Shown here in pieces: positions 1-12,600 of a stretch of DNA of 64,000 nucleotides; the first letter of the stretch is position 1, and the number at the start of each line of letters is the position of its first letter. Origin of the DNA: Drechmeria coniospora (taxonomy: Eukaryota; Ascomycota; Sordariomycetes; Hypocreales; Ophiocordycipitaceae); contig NC_054390.1 of NCBI RefSeq assembly GCF_001625195.1, positions 6,917,222-6,981,221 of the forward strand. Direction: 5' to 3'. The notes beneath the pieces were generated by a model, which saw only the letters and a list, made by a program, of their open reading frames with translations, was not told the DNA's origin and ran no database searches. The translations under genes were made by a program, and so were the position numbers.

Positions 1-552
1 CAGCCAACTCGTATCGACCGGTGTTTCGCTGGTTCGGTAGCCGAGAAAAACGGTGAAGGCGGAGCGACCAGTCGAGGTGGCGAGGAGGGACAGGATGACC
101 TTGGCGACGCCGCTGTTGGGAACCCCGTCGCGGTCGTGTGCATCGCCATCGAGGAAGCCGACTTGGTGACTGATTTCGCGCAAAAGGTGCAGCTCACGAA
201 TGGCCGTGAGCTTGAAGGCGGCGCCGTAGAGAAGGAGGACCTCGAACGGGGCGAGGTTGCGACGCATGCAGAGGATGAAGAGCTGATGAAGAGCGAGCGG
301 CAGCAGTGCGTGTATGATCACCCAACGGTGCGTGTACCACTCTGGTAGATAGGGCATCTTGTCTGTCTTGTTGTGGATCGGCACCGCCTTTTCCAAGGAC
401 GTCGGGTGGATGTCAAGCAGTTCGATGAGCCAGTGGAAGACAGACCACTTGTTGCGGTCCAGATGACGCCAAGTCGACTTGATCGAGTCTTTCGGGCTCT
501 TCTTGGCCGCCGGAAAGGACTCTGGCTGTGATTCTTCCGTCCATCTAGACAT
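1..552 (-). CDS. Sterol desaturase / fatty acid hydroxylase-like protein, N-terminal part (runs off left edge)
   Basis: An ATG at 552 opens a frame of exactly 184 codons that reaches base 1 without a stop, so the gene continues outside the window. The protein starts MSRWTEESQPESF and continues through a charged stretch (KDSIKSTWRHLDRNKW), a hydrophobic segment near HRWVIIHALLPLALHQLF, a second one near EVLLLYGAAFKLTAIREL, and a GFLDGDAHDRDGVPNSGV motif. From memory of the family, this order and the LDGD.H.RDGVP motif match fungal membrane proteins of the sterol desaturase/fatty acid hydroxylase superfamily. Those are ER-membrane di-iron enzymes whose histidine boxes would lie beyond the window edge, so catalytic competence cannot be judged. 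No intron is evident in this part. The substrate is unknown. Confidence 0.72.
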   Translation of the reverse strand, partial: MSRWTEESQPESFPAAKKSPKDSIKSTWRHLDRNKWSVFHWLIELLDIHPTSLEKAVPIHNKTDKMPYLPEWYTHRWVIIHALLPLALHQLFILCMRRNLAPFEVLLLYGAAFKLTAIRELHLLREISHQVGFLDGDAHDRDGVPNSGVAKVILSLLATSTGRSAFTVFLGYRTSETPVDTSWL

Positions 553-3500
553 GGTCCTTTTCCGGCACCTCCCCTTTTCCAGTATCTGGTGCTTCGTGTC
601 TTGATACGCTGTCGGGGTGGTGCAGGAATTAATATGCGCTCTCGGGACATGCGGGAATAGCATGCGGAGTACCTGATGCCGGACTGTAGGCGGCCACCTT
701 CCCTGCCGTTTATAAGCCGTCAGTTTGGGGTAACGGATCGAGTCATGTCAAAAGTAGCTGCGTGCGCACGAGCAAAACGGGCCGCTTCATCGTTCTGTCG
801 CAGTCCTTCGGGTGGGCCCGATCTTGGCTTCCGGCTCCGGCCCGTGCGCCGCGAGACTCTCCGGTGGGTCAGTGGGTTCGTGCGGGGACTCGGGCGAAAG
901 TGCGGCTCCGGCCGAGAGGAGTCTGCACAACCTTTATCCATCATAGGCAAGCAGAATTACAGCTTCACCCGACCTGCGCTGGCGACCGGAGCACAGAGAG
1001 ACGGTCATTGCCCCGTACTACCTGCTGGCCACCACTAACAAGATCTGGCCAGCATCCATCTGGCCGTCTAGCTCGACGCGTGCGCTACCACCGGGCGACG
1101 CGTGACCGACTCGACGGATTCTCACCGAATATCCATGCTTTCATCTGGACTAATGTCAGTCAGGTGTTGATGTCAACTGACGTAGTCATGTCCGGAAGGG
1201 GGGATGCACGGCGGCACCACGCGATAGTTGCCGTGTGATCCAAGTTCAAAATGGAAGCTGAGGATGTTGGTGCGACATCAGGCGTGGCTTCAAGCGGGAT
1301 AGACGAAAAGTAGCCTTGCGACTGCGTCGGTACAGCTCTTCATCGCTGCTTAGATGTGCTTCTATTAACGTTTTATGTGATGGCATATGAAAAGATGGAT
1401 GGGGGGCTGACCGCATGAGAGAACCCGACACTCGAGCCTGACACTTGTGATTTTTGGGTGTCGTGAGCGGTGAGCTGCTGTGCATGCATCCCATCGCCCC
1501 AAACGATCCTCTACTCGATAAATTTGAATCGTCGTCACCCCGTAATACTTGCAGCCTTTCACCTTTGTCGTGCAAGCCGCCCTAGGTTGGGCTGAGGCGT
1601 CGTCTCCGGCAGGTCAACGCATCGTCTGCAACCGTGCGTACGGCCGAAGAGAATGCGACGACTCCATGGGAATTGGAAGTGAACAAAAGTCGAGGGCACA
1701 AGTGGACGAAATTTCCGACCGATATTCCGACCGCCCGGAAGCAGGCCGCAGGCTCTCGTGATACCCTGGCTGTGGTCAGCCACCTGAAAAGCACGGCAAT
1801 TCCTTCCGTATTCATCCACCAAACCTAGACCATGGAAATCAATTCAACGGCTGCCTAAAGCACTGCCCGGCTTTCCGTCGGTGTGGTAGTGAAGGCAACC
1901 ATGGCTCGCCTTGTCAGCTCTTCGTTGCATCAACCGTGCATCATACCCTGCGTCGTGCAACATCCACCCCATCATGTATCGTCAACCATCGCTCACGAGA
2001 CACTGGTCGTCGCAGCAAGGCTGGCGAAGAGAGCCATCGACTCTGGGGTCTGGTGCAGTACCGTCATGTTCTAGAATTACCCCATCCTGCCCGTGTCATG
2101 CTGCTATTGGCGATGCAGGCGCCAGGTATTGTGAGGAATACCGACAGCTCGCTGCCGCTCAACCCTCTCAAGGTTCGAGACATGGTCCCCTAGCCGGTAG
2201 GCGCAATGATTGAGGGTTATGTCCGATAATGTCCTGGTTCCTACACGGCAGCTTTATTTCCATGATCATGTCATCTTGTCCGATTTTCGTCTTGTCCCTG
2301 CGTGCATGAGTCCAGCTTCGTTATCGTGCTGCGCACCCACCAGGCGGCTAAGCTAAGCATTTGGGACCCACGGGGAGACGAGGACGCAGGCATCCAGAAG
2401 CAATCTCTTCACTCCATCATGAAGAACCCTACATGTCTCGCAGGTCGTTGATCAAGAGAGGAATGACTAGCTCACGTGGTCCAACATCAGCGAGGATGTC
2501 GGGGCGAGGCGTACCCTAGCGCAGTTGGGACTCCTTGATATGCCTTGAAGCGATGCGAAGCCACACTTGTGTGAGCTTCGCTTTCACTCCCTCGACCAGC
2601 TATTTCGGCCAAGGCTTGCTATTGGGCTGATCAAACCATCGTGCATCTGCGTGCGCCTGGCAGGAAATTACTGCGACCAGGTGAATGCATTGGGCCTCCA
2701 GCGAATGCCGTTGTGCGGCGAGGCAGCTGCACGACATCGAAGTGAAAAAAAGGCACTGCCGGCATTGTACCTGCTCGGGTCCCGAGGTCGCTTGATAGGT
2801 CGGCAAACTTCACCAACCGCCCGGGACATCCATGGTGCGGCCGTGTTGGCCCTGGAGAGGCAATCACTGGACCAGTCGCCCTACCCTACCCAGTCGACAT
2901 GGTACGCTGGTCAGACTCGACCCGTGACTGGTACACCGAGGCTGCCGACTGGTTATACGTAGGATCGCTCATTCACTCGCATCGGCTCACCAATTGACCA
3001 CTTCATGGGAGAAGTCACGATAATCTTGACATGCTCAGCGGGCGGGCGGAGTAACCGGCCGAGGTTGCTCGTAATCGTTTTGCCTCGGATAGGCCGGCCT
3101 CGGGATGTGCCTTGGACCAGCCACTCACCCGCTGCTGGTGGTTCGCCTTGTCCGCTGGTATTCATTGTCGGCTGCCAGAGACCTGCCGGCGAAGAGTTTG
3201 GCGAAACGACGTTCGCCGCGTGGTGAATCACGCCCGTCATTTCACATCAATGTCCATGTCTCATGTCGAGTTCAAGGGAGGGGCGACGTAAGAGTGGTGG
3301 TTGAACCGACGAGCAGAGAGAATGACTGGCTCCGGGTTCGATTGCCGCCGAATGTGGTGACGGTAGCGAGGTGATATTTCGGCACTGAAACGTACAAGGA
3401 GACATCACTCCCACCCGTACCGTCGTCGCCATTCCAGGATGGCCGAGGTCGACAGGCAGGATTGCCTGACTGGAGTGAGGTCCCGTCACGTCTCCAGGCG

Positions 3501-5385
3501 GAGCTGACGTCAGTTCATGGCTCCCGAGGCAACTTGGCGCCACCGGTGACTGCCAAGTGAGGCTGCTGCTGAATTGACTTGAAGCCGTGTTGGTGCGTGG
3601 CAGGAGGGGACGCCTGGACGAGGCAGTCTTCGAACAACAAGTCGAGGGCTGGGAGACGATGGTGCGTCACGCAGAGTAATTTCACGGTACGGGGTACAGG
3701 GAAATAGTATCGGACCTGTTCCAGATCAACCGTCAACCAGCCGCACAAACCATGCGGCCAAATGGCAACGGAAGGACCGTCTCGTGGACGGACGAGCTGA
3801 AGGGCCCGGTGTTGGCAGAACAGCAAACCAGATTCGCATGCAGGATGCGACAGGCATGTGCCGCTTTGTACCATTTTACCAAGGCCGCAGCCAGCTGTGC
3901 TGGGGCGCGCACCGTTCATTTTCTGGCGGCGGAAGAGAAACACAGTCACTAACGTGCAGCGAGTGCATTGGGCAGCCCCCAGGAGCCGCATGCCGGACGC
4001 CTTCGTCTTCGGGGGGACTGCTCCATCGTGAACAAGCGGCGACCGAGCCAGGCTGGCAGCGATTCAGCCATTGTCGGATTAGTTCGCCTCGGGAATATCT
4101 TCTCTGTTCACTCACCGCTCTCTCCCGTTCCGCACCGCTCCTCTCTGCGCCTCTCCGCTCGCTTCTGCTCTGGCGGCCTGCATGGAAAGGCGTGTGCGAG
4201 TCCCGTTGTAGTCTTCGTATCGTAGCCCACGGCCGTCGTCCCTGCCCCAGCAGACGGTGGAGGCTTCGTTCACTGTGTCCGAGGGTAAGGTATATAACAC
4301 GGCCGTAGCATCGATCTCCTCTCTTGGCTGTCCATCTCTCCACCCTTCTCTCGAAGTACCGAACCAACGATTGTAAAGCCACTCCAGGCGGACCCTGATC
4401 GCAGCATCCAAACGAGTGACCGGTTTGAGAAAAGGCGGGAGAGACACTGATCAATCGAGCCCTGCGTCATCCGAGTTCAAATTAGGCACTCGAAAGGGCG
4501 TAAAGCAGAGAGCAGACGAAGTCTTTGTATCGGAGGTACGTTGAATTTATTTCCATACCATTGATTTCTTCGCCTTTGATGGTGGCACAAGTGTGCCCTT
4601 CGGGTGCGAGCCTCGAGGAGCCGCAAAGCTGCGAAGCTACTAGGCCTCCGGACTCACCGTTGTGCGTCATGTCACTGGCAGCTGGATGCTCGTTGTGGAG
4701 ACGCAAAGGGGCCATGAATCAATCGTGCACGGGTTATTCATGGCCAGACAACACGTTGGCGAGCCGACAAGAGGGTCGACATGGGCTCCGAATCATACAA
4801 CAGAATGGCGACAACCGTGGCCGATCCCTTCACCCCCTTCCCTCCTGAGAGGACGAAGAATATTTATTGGGGGCGCCTGCCACTTTCTCATCGGCAGCTT
4901 TGTGCGGAAAGAGACGCTCAACACTTGTTCCCGCCTTTGTTGCGTTCGTCCCTCGTCCTTTCCTTCCAACACCAGTTCAGACACCCTGCGCACCTGCCGT
5001 CGTCACCCATCCGCCGCTGGCACGAGCACGACCATCTCCGGATGTGCTATGGAGTATTACTCTGTACTCCGTACTACCTAGTACATCAGTACGTACTGAT
5101 ACATAGCACACCTACAAGCAGGTACTGGTAGGGTACCCGCACCGAGTACGCATGCTGAGCACCCGTCCGATGGAAGAAGGCAACGGAGTGTGCAGTACAT
5201 GTATGTGCATGTACCGTACGTGTACATTACATGTATGCGGCGCTGTACGATGGCAAGCGCAGGTACAGGCACATGATCAACGTCACGAACGAGTACCGAG
5301 CACGTTGCTGGTGTGCTCCTCCTCGGCCGCTCCACGCATTACATCTGCTCGAGGAGACCAGATCACTACAAGGCACCCAGGCTCC

Positions 5386-5571
5386 CGCTCCCGCTCCCGC
5401 TCCCGCCCCAACACCCTACACCATACGCGCTGCACCCAGATCCTAGCACCCAGCACCCGGCACCCAGCATCTGGCACCCAGCACCTGGCACCCAGCACCT
5501 GGCACCCAGCACCCAGCACAACACACGGCACCCAGTGCCCAAGTGCCCAGCACATGGTGCCCAGCACCAAG
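5386..5571. repeat. Minisatellite: (GCTCCC)n followed by imperfect (CACCCAGCAC)n
   Basis: A short GCTCCC hexanucleotide array (5386-5407) is followed from about 5444 by many imperfect tandem copies of a decamer close to GCACCCAGCA with CT or TG variants. Open frames on both strands here consist only of repeated His/Pro/Ala/Thr-type peptides and are repeat artefacts. A second short array built on CCCGAG lies at about 5662-5697. Confidence 0.85.
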
Positions 5572-7025
5572 CATCGAGCATCCAAAACACCCATACTTGT
5601 TCACCTTTGCATCCTCCACTCGTCGTTACGGTCCGAAACAAGCGGCCAAGCCATGGCAGTGCCCGAGCCCGAGCCCGAACACGAGCCCGAACGGGAGGAT
5701 TTGCGTGCTGACTCGACTGACTCTTTTCCAGGACGGCAATCACAATCACAATCACAACACCAACCCCCGAGGAAGTTGTCAGGTTTGAGTTGAGCCTCAA
5801 CTTTCCATGCAAGGCAACTTGCGAACCACGTCCATCCAACCACCACTACCGCCATCTGCGAGAGAGCGAGAAAAGGAGTGCACCAGCTGGCGGTCCAGGC
5901 TGCATGTAGGTATGTACTGTACGCCGCACTGAATGAGTCGGTGCTCGCTCGTTCGTGCGTCCGCCGCCATGGTACCTGGCAGTGCACGGCACAGGCCATG
6001 GGCCAGCCGGCAAGCCAAGGTGAGGCAAAAGGGCAAGGCACGCGACGGGCGAGAGCCGCTCCGCGCACGACTCCTCCTTCCTCCAGCCTTCTACCACTCA
6101 AACTTCGCAAAGTCTCACCCGTCTCGGCTGACTCCACCACGCCACGATGCCACAAGACCAACGGCGGGGTGTACCTACCTGGGCCCCTGCCTGTGCCCCC
6201 CCCTACCCGTGCCCCTGCCCGTGCCCCTAACTGCGCCCGTACCCTGCCTCTACCTGCTCACTACCAGCCCACCCACTTGCGTTCACCTACAGTGGGTGTG
6301 TTCCGTGCTAGGTGCTGATGCTGCATAGGTATCACCAGCATTCAACCTCCACCGCCGAGCACCAGCTTGTGCCGTGCTTCGTACCGCTCGCTTCGCCCGT
6401 CGTCTCCGCCCCTCCCACCCCTCCCACCCTCTCGGCAGCCATTGGACAACCCGCAGCAGGCAGAAAGCCGAACCCTGTCGCATTGTTTCCGACCGACCGA
6501 ACGACCGACCTCCAGTGCCTTGCCGCCCGCAGCCGCAGCCAACGACCATCCTCGTCCGTGAGTGCTGTGCGAGGACTCCGTACCTCATCCGACCGCGAGC
6601 ACCACCTCATCGGTGAGTTGCCATCTCATCCGCGAGCGCTCCGTACGTACATGTACGACGAGGACGACAAATTGCATCCCACCCTTTGTCGGTAACCGCG
6701 GCGTCAGTCAGACCAAACCGCTCGACGGCGTGAGTTTTCCCTCGCTCCTTTCAGCTTCCCCCCCCCCCCCCCCCTTTTCCCCATCCCCGGCGCCTTGCCA
6801 GTCGCAACTCGTTTGTCTTGACGCCTCTCCCATCGCCTTCCTCGTCCCACGTCGGACCGCTCGATGTGCTGCTTCATCCGCCGCGGCCCATCCTGCTCTC
6901 GACATCCAAAACCCCGTCGGCGTCCGCCTCGCTTCTTTCTCGAGCCCTTTGCTGCCACGGCCAGTCGTCCCTCTTCCCAGTGCTAACCTGGCATCTCGTG
7001 CTCCTTCCCACAGGCAGGCCACCCA

Positions 7026-7056
7026 ACTCCTCCGCCTCCGCCTCCGCCTCCGCCTC
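7026..7056. repeat. CCGCCT hexanucleotide microsatellite
   Basis: About five tandem CCGCCT units lie 150 bp upstream of the start codon at 7199, within the CT-rich presumptive promoter or leader of that gene. Confidence 0.8.
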
Positions 7057-7198
7057 CTTGTCCTCGCGGGCACCTGCATCCTACCCTTCATCGACCTCAC
7101 CTGTTCGACCGTCGACGGCCGGACCGCGTGGCACACGACCCGGTAGCCGACCGCATCCTGCAAGCACCCGTTGACAGCTTGTGCTCTCGCCTCGCGCC

Positions 7199-9646
7199 AT
7201 GGACAAGTTGACCAAAGGTTGGGTTGACCACCTCCGTAAGACAGCCCGGCAGGAGTCGGCCTCCCGCGGAAGCTGCCCTCTCTGTGAGGCCGAGATCCAG
7301 CCGGACCTGGACTCCTTCAAGGCCCATGTACGCGCCGACGCCACGAAACACGCGAGCCTCACGGCCGACGCCGAGATAGAGGAAGCCTTCAACAGGGTGA
7401 CGATACACGGCTCCAGGTAAGCCACCCCTCTCCCTCGGCCGTGCGGCTCCCCCGCCGCCGACGCCGCCGCCATGGTTTCCCGCCAACCTGCTGACCGGGG
7501 TGCGCCTGCAGATCCGACCCTGCAGCCGATGGAGCGGCCGGCTCCGCCAGGAAGCGTGGTGCCCTCGAAGGCGGGGACGGGCCCGAGGGAGCCCTGCCCT
7601 CGCCCAACTCGGAGCAAGATGCCGACGCGAACCTGCGCGGCGGCAAGAAGCTATGCTCGCCCCCGGCCTCGGTCTCCCAGCCGACGGCGGCCGTTTCGCC
7701 ACCGACGCCCGGCCGCAGCCGCGCACGCCTCAGCCAGAGCACCGGCGACTTCGACCGAGGCTACGGCTCCAAGAAGCAGACGAGCCGTCACCTGTGGAAC
7801 CCCGACGACGCGCCCGCCCGCCCACCGCAGGCCCGCCCCTCCCACTTCGTCCCCTCGAGGCACTCCCATCGCTCCTCCCACCGGCCCGGCCACGGCGCGC
7901 AGTCGTCGGCATCGCAGGCGTCGTCGGCCCCGGTCATGATTCGTCAGCCGGAAACGAGGGACATCTCGCCCGACCAGCTCATCGTCGAGGTCAAGGGCAT
8001 CTACTCCGGCCTCGTCATGATCGAGAGCAAGTGTGCCGAGTACGACATGAGCCAACGGTCGAAGCAGCTCAGCATGGATCAGTACCACGCCCTCATCGCC
8101 CTCCACCGATCCCTTCTCCACGAGCATCACGATTTTTTCCTCGCCAGCCAGCACCCGTCCGCCAACGACGCGCTGCGACGGCTCGCCTCCAAGTACCAGA
8201 TGCCCGCCCGCATGTGGCGCCACGGCATCCATTCCTTCCTCGAGCTCCTCCGCCACAAGCTGCCGGCTTCCCTCGAGCACATGGTCACCTTCATCTACAT
8301 CGCCTACAACATGATCGCCCTCCTGTACGAGACTGTGCCCGCCTTCAAGAACAACTGGATCGAGTGCCTTGGAGATCTGAGCCGGTACAGGATGGCCATC
8401 GAAGGCATGACGCTCGACGGCAAGCCCGTCGACGAGGAGAGCATCAAGGACCGCGATACCTGGGCCGAAGTCTCCAAGTCCTGGTACAGCACCGCCTCGG
8501 ATCGATCGCCCACCACGGGCCGCCTCTACCATCACCGCGCCATCCTGGCCCGGCGGAACGCGCTGCAGCAGCTCTTCTTCTACGGCAAGGCCCTCTGCGT
8601 GCCAATCCCTTTCCTCTGCGCCCAGACGAGCATCAAGACCATGTTTGAGCCGCTGCTCGACTCGTCCTCGAACGAGGGGTGGATGGCGCCGGTGGACTTG
8701 GCCTTCGTCCGCGTCCACGGCATCCTGCTGTGCGGTCGATCCAGGGAGCAGCTGCGGCCGTCGACGGATGCCTTCCTGCAACTCCTCGATGGCTCCATCG
8801 GCAGCGCATACAGCGGCTGGCTCGAGCAGGGGTAAGACGACGACCTTTTTACGAGCCATTGTCCGGTCCGCGCCCTTGCTAACATCGCGTCTGCGCAGGT
8901 GCTACGTTGCCGTCTCGCTCGCCTGCTTGATGCTGGGCTACGGCAACAAGTCCAACGCCCTCATGCAGGTCATCTCCCCGACGTCCCGCCAGTCGCCGGA
9001 AGAAGTCTCGGGCCAGCGCTCGAGCGCCGAGACGGAGCCTAGCCTGGACGAGGAAGCGGGGGAGATATTCGATCCGAACCCCGGCGAGACCTTTGCAGAG
9101 GCGCTTCGACTTTTCGTTTCCACCTACGAAATTGTACTCCGACGATGGGGCGACAAGAACACGCTCTCCTTCGTTCACGCGAGCCTCGTCTTCATCCTTC
9201 ACTTGGCGCGCAATCCCGACGCCATGAACGACGTGCAAAACGCCTTTCCCTGGAAGCTGACGTCGATCATGCTCAACTACTTGCTCAGGACGTCCAAGAC
9301 GACGCCGCGCATCGACACGGATGAGTTTCCGGGGCCGGAAAAGGGCGAGGCCCCCCGTCCGCTGCCCGAGGACTACGCCATGCGGGGGTTGCTCTACGCG
9401 GAGGATTTCTTTCCGAACGGCTGGTTCGAGAACGAAAAGATTGACGACGACGAACGATACCAAGAGCAACCTTCAAAAACGTCGGAGAGGCGAGAGCGCA
9501 TCCTCTGGATCGGCCGGCAGCTGGCCAACCACGGCGAGTGGCTGACGTGGGACGAAACGAATCGCATCTTCGGCGTCAGATTCCAATACGACATCCGCCT
9601 CGACGGGCTTCCGGACGACAACGGCGAGCGAGGAGCTGCTGAGTGA
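7199..9646 (+). CDS. EST1/SMG7-like DNA/RNA-binding protein with N-terminal C2H2-like finger
   Basis: Three exons are inferred: 7199-7416, 7512-8831 and 8899-9646. They give 762 codons including the stop, or 761 residues. The introns are GTAAGC...CTGCAG (95 bp) and GTAAGA...GCGCAG (67 bp); both joins keep the frame (AG|A Arg, GG|G Gly). Residues 26-51 form a possible zinc finger (C26, C29, H43, H51). Residues 75-210 are low-complexity Ser/Pro/Arg-rich. From about 215 the protein matches the Est1-type DNA/RNA-binding helical domain as I know it in fungi, with YHALIALHRSLLHEHHDFF, MWRHGIHSFLELLR, DRDTWAEVSKSWY and GRLYHHRAILAR. Family members are TPR/14-3-3-like proteins in telomerase recruitment or nonsense-mediated decay (Est1, Ebs1, SMG7). 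Which role applies here is not decidable. No C-terminal PIN domain is present, which argues against SMG6. Confidence 0.85.
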
Positions 9647-12600
9647 TTACGGCTCCGCTACTCGGTTCGCCGGCTCGCTTCGCCGATGTCGACGGTGCCC
9701 TGAAGGGGCCGGTGAGCCGAATCGAGCGCTCAGGGGTAGACGGCTCGCACCTGGCGGACGTCGGCCTGGCGCTCAAAGCCTACGTTGGTCACTCAGGCCT
9801 GTGGTCCTCCTGGCTCACATCCAACACATCTCACACGCCTCACACACACTTCACATGCCTCACCACATCCCTCACACACATTCTCCCTCCCGGCTGCGAG
9901 ACTCTCTGGCTGGTCGCGGCTTGTTGATATGTTTCACAGTCGGGTGCGGCTGGGCGACGGTTCGTCCCCAACGCCGCGCACGACGACACGACGGGACGCG
10001 ACACGACATGACACGACATGACAAGAGGAGCTGTGCCGTATTGCCGCAAGGGACGCGCTGCCACCTGGCCAGCTGCATGGATGCATGCGTCCGAGAAAGA
10101 GAGAATCGGCGATGCTTTCGATCGAGATTGATCTTGTTGAGCTCATCAACCGAGCTAATTTCATTCACATGGGACATGGTCCCCACGGCGTTCATTCATC
10201 TTTTTTCTCTTCCGCCATGAAGCGCGAGGGTAGGGCAGAAGCACCTACCATTGACACAGCAAGACGCATGGTTGACGTTGAGGCAGAGGTCGGTTGCAAC
10301 CATGCCCTGCCCGCTTCACCTCTTGGCTCGGTAAGAGCGCAGTGCGCGCATATAAATTGTAGCTATGTTACTGTCATGGACGATGCATGCATTTTCTCAG
10401 GCTTTTGAGGGCACGAGAGCAGTGCGTATAAGTTTGCTATTCTCATATCTAGGTGGGACATGTGTAGCTCTATAATGATTGTACGGCCCTGTTCGATCGC
10501 AACCAAACGGCACACGACACACGGCGCAGTGCGTCTGTCATTCTATTGTTCTCTGGAATCGTTCATACAAGGTATCGCAGATGCATGGCTCTTTATGCTA
10601 CTGAAAAATAGGATTCCTCGGCCCCTGGCCTATGCATAAGTAGCCTTTCCATCCGGTACGACGTGTTTCACCACCACTCGCCTCCCGTGACGTCCTTCTG
10701 ACCCTGGGTGACCGAGCACAAGTCAAACATGCTGCCACAGCAGTCTCACAATATCACATATATTTCTCTCTCCCGAATATCGGCTGTCGAATGGATGGAT
10801 ACAAAACCGCGAAATGAGGGGCAACTCATCGTCGTGGTATCTGCATGCAGGGGATGAATCAGGATCAGCATTGTCGGCATGCATCATCTATGTGCTTGCT
10901 GATCTGCAGAGACCAGCAGCGAGATGCCAGCCGGGCATTTCTCTTCTTCTGGCACAATGTCAGTTGGCCGTGCCCTGATTTACTCTCCTTCACAATGCCA
11001 TATAACGGATGCAGAAAACGAATCAGGTCAGCCATTGCCTTGGCGCAGTCACACCTCACTCTCCTAGGCTTTTCATTCACAATTGAATCTTCCTCGTCCG
11101 TGGTCGCAATAGCGAAAGTTTGGCCGTGACTGCCGACGGCCGAAGGCTGGTGCAATTCTCAACCGCCCCTAGTCACGTTGGATGTTAAAACCAAGGCAAC
11201 CGGGCTGTGTCGTGCTCGTGTTCGCCGCATGCGCTGTCGCACAGCACAAGCTGAAGTGAGCAACGGCAAGGAAACAATCCTTAAGTCATCTATTCAACAT
11301 GAATCATCCCCAGGACGATGGACACCCTAACGCGCCCCGACGTACTCTTGACACTGCAACAGGAAAGAGTCCAAAACAAGGCAAGTTACCCGCCTCCATC
11401 TCGGGAGCCAGATCTCGGCCCATGGATATCCAACTGGTCACCGCAAGGCGGCCACGCTAAAAGCCGTTGGATCGCTTTCTTGCCTCAGCAGCTTGCTCTA
11501 TGGTGTGATTGGATTGGGGTCGCCTCCAATCATGGTCGATCGAAAGGTCATGTGTGCCCTGTCGCCTTGGACCGCCTTGAATAAGCTTCGATGAACGATG
11601 CATTAAAGCCGTCGGCCGACACCCCAGCCCGCTACCCTGTCCACCCGCGCTGGCACTGCTGATGCTTGACTGGGTTTGGCTGTAGACCGCAGCTGCGTGG
11701 CTGTGATTCTTGTTGCTATTCCAACTGACTCTTGCTCGGGTTAGGTCGGGTTGAATGTCGCTCCATCAAAAAATCAGCAATCCGATGGCCTCACTTCTGG
11801 AAGCGGTCCACCCTGGACGTTGTTCCCAAGAGTTGACATTGTCAACCACACCCCTGTAATCCCGAAAATATGTGACACGACACCACAATTCTACATGTAT
11901 ACCGTTGAGTGAGCGGACAAACTCGGGTTCAGGACTGTTTCATTGGGCGTACGCATACGCCGCCTCCTCATATCGTTACTTTGTTTGGCCCGGCCATACG
12001 CCAGTCAGCATACCCAGCTATTGACGGGCCAACGCCAGCGGCTTAAGTCGCCAGCCTCATCGTGTCTTGTTTTGCATTTTCTCGTGTCCGCAGCTGCGAG
12101 CCGGGTTTTCCAGCTTCATGGTACTGGCTAGGTGTGGCACAGATGAGCGGCCGAATCCCATTCGGAACCGACATCGGAATAGAAACACAGCTACTCTCGC
12201 AAAGGCTGTCGGACAGACTGACTGCAGGGGTCGCATTTGACTATTCCCAGCATTGGAGCGTCAAGGAAATGCGGTGAATTCTAGTCGCAGATATTTCTCC
12301 CGACAATTACTAGAAAGTCGAAGGTGTGTGCCAGGGTTAAGCCTCTCTGGCGGTGCATTAGAATCACGACTTTGCTGCATGCGAATGAAACCTAGCAACG
12401 CACCGTCTGCAGGGATGGATCAAACCCACAAATTAACGGTGGCGGCAACAGCGGCTTACGGCGAGTGTCTGGCCAATTTGTTGATGGCAAGGTAACGTTG
12501 TGTGCGGCAGTTATCACGAGGCTGCCAAGTCTGATAGTCATTACCCTGCTAGAGCTACATCTAGGGTAGCAGCAATAGTCGTGGCATTGGTGAAACGAAG

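Larger units (their letters stand above)
553..7198. other. Long intergenic stretch, no gene recognised
   Basis: This 6.6 kb lies between two divergently transcribed genes. Several open frames of 100-210 codons occur, but they overlap one another on both strands, have no recognisable motifs and follow the local GC-rich low-complexity sequence, so I call none. The right third (about 5.0-7.1 kb) holds TACGGAGTA-type motifs near 5050-5090, minisatellites, a run of 17 C at 6758-6774 and a CCGCCT hexanucleotide repeat at 7026-7056. CT-rich sequence from about 6720 to 7190 is consistent with the promoter and 5' leader of the gene at 7199. A GTGAGT at 6729 and a CCCACAG ending near 7014 could be a leader intron, but this is speculative. 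Confidence 0.6.

Noticed and set aside
3310..3360. GGGTTCGATTGCC resembling a tRNA T-arm
   Set aside because: No pairing arm, acceptor stem or box A nearby.
3876..4454. 192-codon minus-strand frame overlapped by a 174-codon plus-strand frame
   Set aside because: Both strands are open in GC-rich sequence; Arg/Ser-rich composition, no domain, no splice context.
5386..5571. Tandem decamers considered as a CRISPR-like array
   Set aside because: Units are contiguous and imperfect, with no spacers, and the genome is eukaryotic.
7651..8859. 402-codon minus-strand frame
   Set aside because: Antisense to exon 2 of the EST1-like gene, whose plus-strand reading matches a known domain.
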